From Ruminiclostridium sp. (GTDB lineage Bacteria > Bacillota_A > Clostridia > Oscillospirales > Oscillospiraceae), in assembly GCA_017521345.1 (NCBI GenBank), contig JAFXCU010000017.1, forward strand, positions 1-6,389: a stretch of 6,389 bases of DNA, written 5' to 3'. Under the pieces are notes generated by a model. The model was not told where the DNA came from. It searched no databases and was given only the letters and a program-made list of their open reading frames with translations. Of this stretch, positions 5,703 to 6,389 are shown piece by piece. The first letter of the stretch is position 1. Each line of letters opens with the position of its first letter. The translations under genes and the position numbers were made by a program.

Positions 5703-5725
5703 CTCTACGAGTATTTTAATCATGT

Positions 5726-5765
5726 AAAAGGCATCCCTGACCGTTCGGTCAGGGATGCCTTTTTT
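5726..5765 (+). terminator. Bidirectional terminator between degV and thioredoxin
   Basis: A 13-bp perfect stem (5730-5742 with 5747-5759) with a GTTC loop, extended by four A-T pairs, followed by TTTTTT (5760-5765) on the plus strand and TTTT on the minus strand. It sits between two convergent genes and should end both the degV and the thioredoxin transcripts. Its core CCCTGACCGTTCGGT recurs with small changes in the terminator at 1838-1873. Confidence 0.93.
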
Positions 5766-5808
5766 GAGGATTTGGAAAGAAATTTATGAGAGAGGATAGG
5801 AAAATATC

Positions 5809-6117
5809 TTATTTGATGAATTCTTCCAGATCGGCCTTGGGCCGGACGCCCACGGTCATGGCGGAGGGCTTGCCCTCCTTGAAGAGGATCATGGAAGGGA
5901 TGGAGGCGATCTGATAGGCGATGGCCAGCTCAGGGTTCTCATCCACGTTGATCTTAGCGATCTCCAGTTCGGGATGGTCTGCGGCCAGCTCTTCCAGGAT
6001 GGGGGAGAGCATGGTGCAGGGACCGCACCAGGGAGCCCAGAAGTCCACCAGGACGGGGCCCTTAGCCTCCAGGACCAGTTCCTTGAAGTTGTTCTCATGT
6101 ACTTTATTGATAGCCAT
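5809..6117 (-). CDS. trxA: Thioredoxin
   Basis: A 102-residue thioredoxin, the general cytoplasmic dithiol-disulfide reductase, normally re-reduced by thioredoxin reductase. The active site WCGPC is at residues 30-34 inside DFWAPWCGPC, with the buried aspartate D25. The cis-proline is P74 in ASIPSM, a slight variant of the common GIPT. NVDENPELA (57-65) precedes it as in classical thioredoxins. Length is normal, with no signal peptide or extra domain. ATG 6117 is chosen because AAGGAG lies 8 bases upstream; a GTG at 6126 falls next to that site. The gene stands alone, convergent to degV, with no thioredoxin reductase gene in view. A possible -10 box (TATCAT or TATAGT on the minus strand, about 6157-6167) has no good -35 partner. 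Confidence 0.96.
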   Translation of the reverse strand: MAINKVHENNFKELVLEAKGPVLVDFWAPWCGPCTMLSPILEELAADHPELEIAKINVDENPELAIAYQIASIPSMILFKEGKPSAMTVGVRPKADLEEFIK

Positions 6118-6206
6118 AATCAGCACTCCTTTTTCTTTGGTTTCTTATCTTGACTATATGATACCCCATTCCCGCCTCCTGTACTGTGATTTGGACACCA
6201 AGAGAG

Positions 6207-6247
6207 AAAAAAGGGGACTGCCGCAATGTTTTGCAGCAGTCCCTTTT
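6207..6247 (-). terminator. Leftward terminator upstream of thioredoxin
   Basis: GGGGACTGC (6213-6221) pairs with GCAGTCCC and its neighbours (6236-6244). The inner GCAA/TTGC stem (6223-6226 with 6231-6234) has a TGTT loop, and one C-A mismatch becomes a G-U pair on the minus strand. The minus-strand tail is six Ts (6207-6212); the plus-strand tail is four. It best fits the end of a leftward gene lying to the right, beyond the window or beyond the insertion element. Confidence 0.75.
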
Positions 6248-6259
6248 CGTGTAAAAAAC

Positions 6260-6278
6260 CCACTCGCTATGCGAGTGG
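6260..6278. repeat. Perfect 8-bp stem-loop, putative IS left-end hairpin
   Basis: CCACTCGC and GCGAGTGG pair around a TAT loop. On the minus strand the stem is followed by GTTTTTT, so it could also end leftward transcription; on the plus strand the tail is only TT. A smaller stem, AGCC-TAA-GGCT, follows at 6287-6297. Confidence 0.75.
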
Positions 6279-6308
6279 TTCAGGAAAGCCTAAGGCTATG
6301 CAGAGAAA

Positions 6309-6368
6309 AACCTCCCATGCTAAGCTAAGTGTAGGTCTGCCAACCGCACCAAACAGCAAAAGGAGGTT
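6309..6368 (+). promoter_or_regulatory. Leader sequence that can sequester the tnpA ribosome binding site
   Basis: AACCTCC (6309-6315) is perfectly complementary to GGAGGTT (6362-6368), which contains the whole Shine-Dalgarno sequence of the downstream ATG. The 46 bases between them can form a smaller stem (6329-6336 with 6343-6349). Folding this way would hide the ribosome binding site. IS200 is known to limit transposase translation through a structured 5' leader, which supports this reading. Confidence 0.65.
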
Positions 6369-6374
6369 GTCTCA

Positions 6375-6389
6375 ATGGACAAATTGACA
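6375..6389 (+). CDS. tnpA: Start of a probable IS200-like transposase TnpA (partial)
   Basis: Only five codons, MDKLT, are inside the window. ATG 6375 lies 8 bases after GGAGG (6362-6366), ideal spacing. Identification as the Y1 HUH transposase of an IS200/IS605 element rests on the upstream hairpin and leader and on my recollection that many Firmicute TnpA proteins begin with MDK; the catalytic HUH and tyrosine motifs are not visible. Another small gene with a similar leader cannot be excluded. Confidence 0.5.

Larger units (their letters stand above)
6250..6389 (+). mobile_element. Probable IS200/IS605-type element, left end (partial)
   Basis: The evidence is combined: a compact subterminal stem-loop (6260-6278) where this family carries the hairpin recognised by its single-strand transposase, a leader of about 100 bases, a leader segment complementary to the ribosome binding site, and an ATG with a strong GGAGG near the window end. 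Elements of this family have no terminal inverted repeats and make no target duplication, so the exact left boundary cannot be read; 6250 is approximate. Without the transposase body this remains a probable call. Confidence 0.55.

Noticed and set aside
4641..5723. Leftward open frame (360 codons) through the hairpin array and antisense to degV
   Set aside because: It runs through four hairpins and then the antisense of a well-supported DegV gene. It has no good ribosome binding site or recognisable domain.
5544..5789. Small rightward open frame (81 codons) over the hairpin array and terminator
   Set aside because: It includes the whole rho-independent terminator and starts 3 bases after the degV stop without a Shine-Dalgarno sequence. 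The hairpins explain the sequence better.
6153..6158. TTGACT on the plus strand near trx as a rightward promoter
   Set aside because: No acceptable -10 box lies 16-18 bases downstream and no rightward gene begins nearby.
5921..6328. Rightward open frame (135 codons) antisense to trx and across the next terminator
   Set aside because: It is opposite a certain thioredoxin gene and crosses two hairpins, with no supported start.

Overview
The window looks like a chromosomal segment from a GC-rich anaerobic Clostridia genome, most likely a gut Oscillospiraceae/Ruminococcaceae-type Firmicute. This rests on the GC-rich third codon positions, strong GGAGG-type Shine-Dalgarno sites, rho-independent terminators with clear T tracts, and the gene content (a fermentative phenylacetate-CoA ligase with its ACT-domain partner, a DegV protein, an IS200-like end). 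It is an inference from composition and gene order, not a species call.

Layout. Bases 1-1271 hold the end of rpsB (ribosomal protein S2) and all of tsf (EF-Ts), read rightward, with a 12-bp GAAA-loop hairpin between them and a strong terminator after tsf. A GNAT acetyltransferase (1339-1773, leftward) converges on tsf; its stop codon lies in the tsf terminator T tract, and it has its own promoter at 1798-1826. Next is a leftward two-gene operon: a phenylacetate-CoA ligase-family enzyme (2399-3703) and a double-ACT-domain protein (1955-2386). The ribosome binding site of the second gene is fused to the stop codon of the first, and a terminator follows at 1838-1873.

Bases 3704-3978 are an AT-rich divergent regulatory region. 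A near-consensus leftward promoter (TTGACA-17-TATACT) drives the ligase operon, and a perfect 20-bp palindrome lies at its predicted start site. A rightward promoter (TTGACT-17-TATCCT) drives a hemolysin III/PAQR-type membrane protein (3979-4644) and a DegV fatty-acid-binding protein (4659-5540). The last two are closely spaced and probably co-transcribed.

Between degV and a leftward thioredoxin (5809-6117) lies a non-coding stretch with four hairpins in a row plus a long bidirectional terminator (5541-5765). It resembles a structured RNA or a dispersed palindromic repeat and is the least explained part of the window. The right edge (about 6250-6389) looks like the left end of an IS200/IS605-type insertion sequence. 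It has a perfect 8-bp stem-loop, a leader whose AACCTCC can pair with the transposase GGAGGTT, and the first five codons of a probable tnpA cut off by the window end.

How the genes may work together: rpsB-tsf is a translation operon; the ligase/ACT pair points to aryl-acid CoA chemistry in amino-acid fermentation or a related aromatic pathway, probably under repressor control; the hemolysin III/degV pair suggests a membrane-lipid or fatty-acid link. There is no sign of a phage, CRISPR array or defence system. The clearest novelty candidates are the palindromic operator of the ligase operon and the hairpin array after degV.
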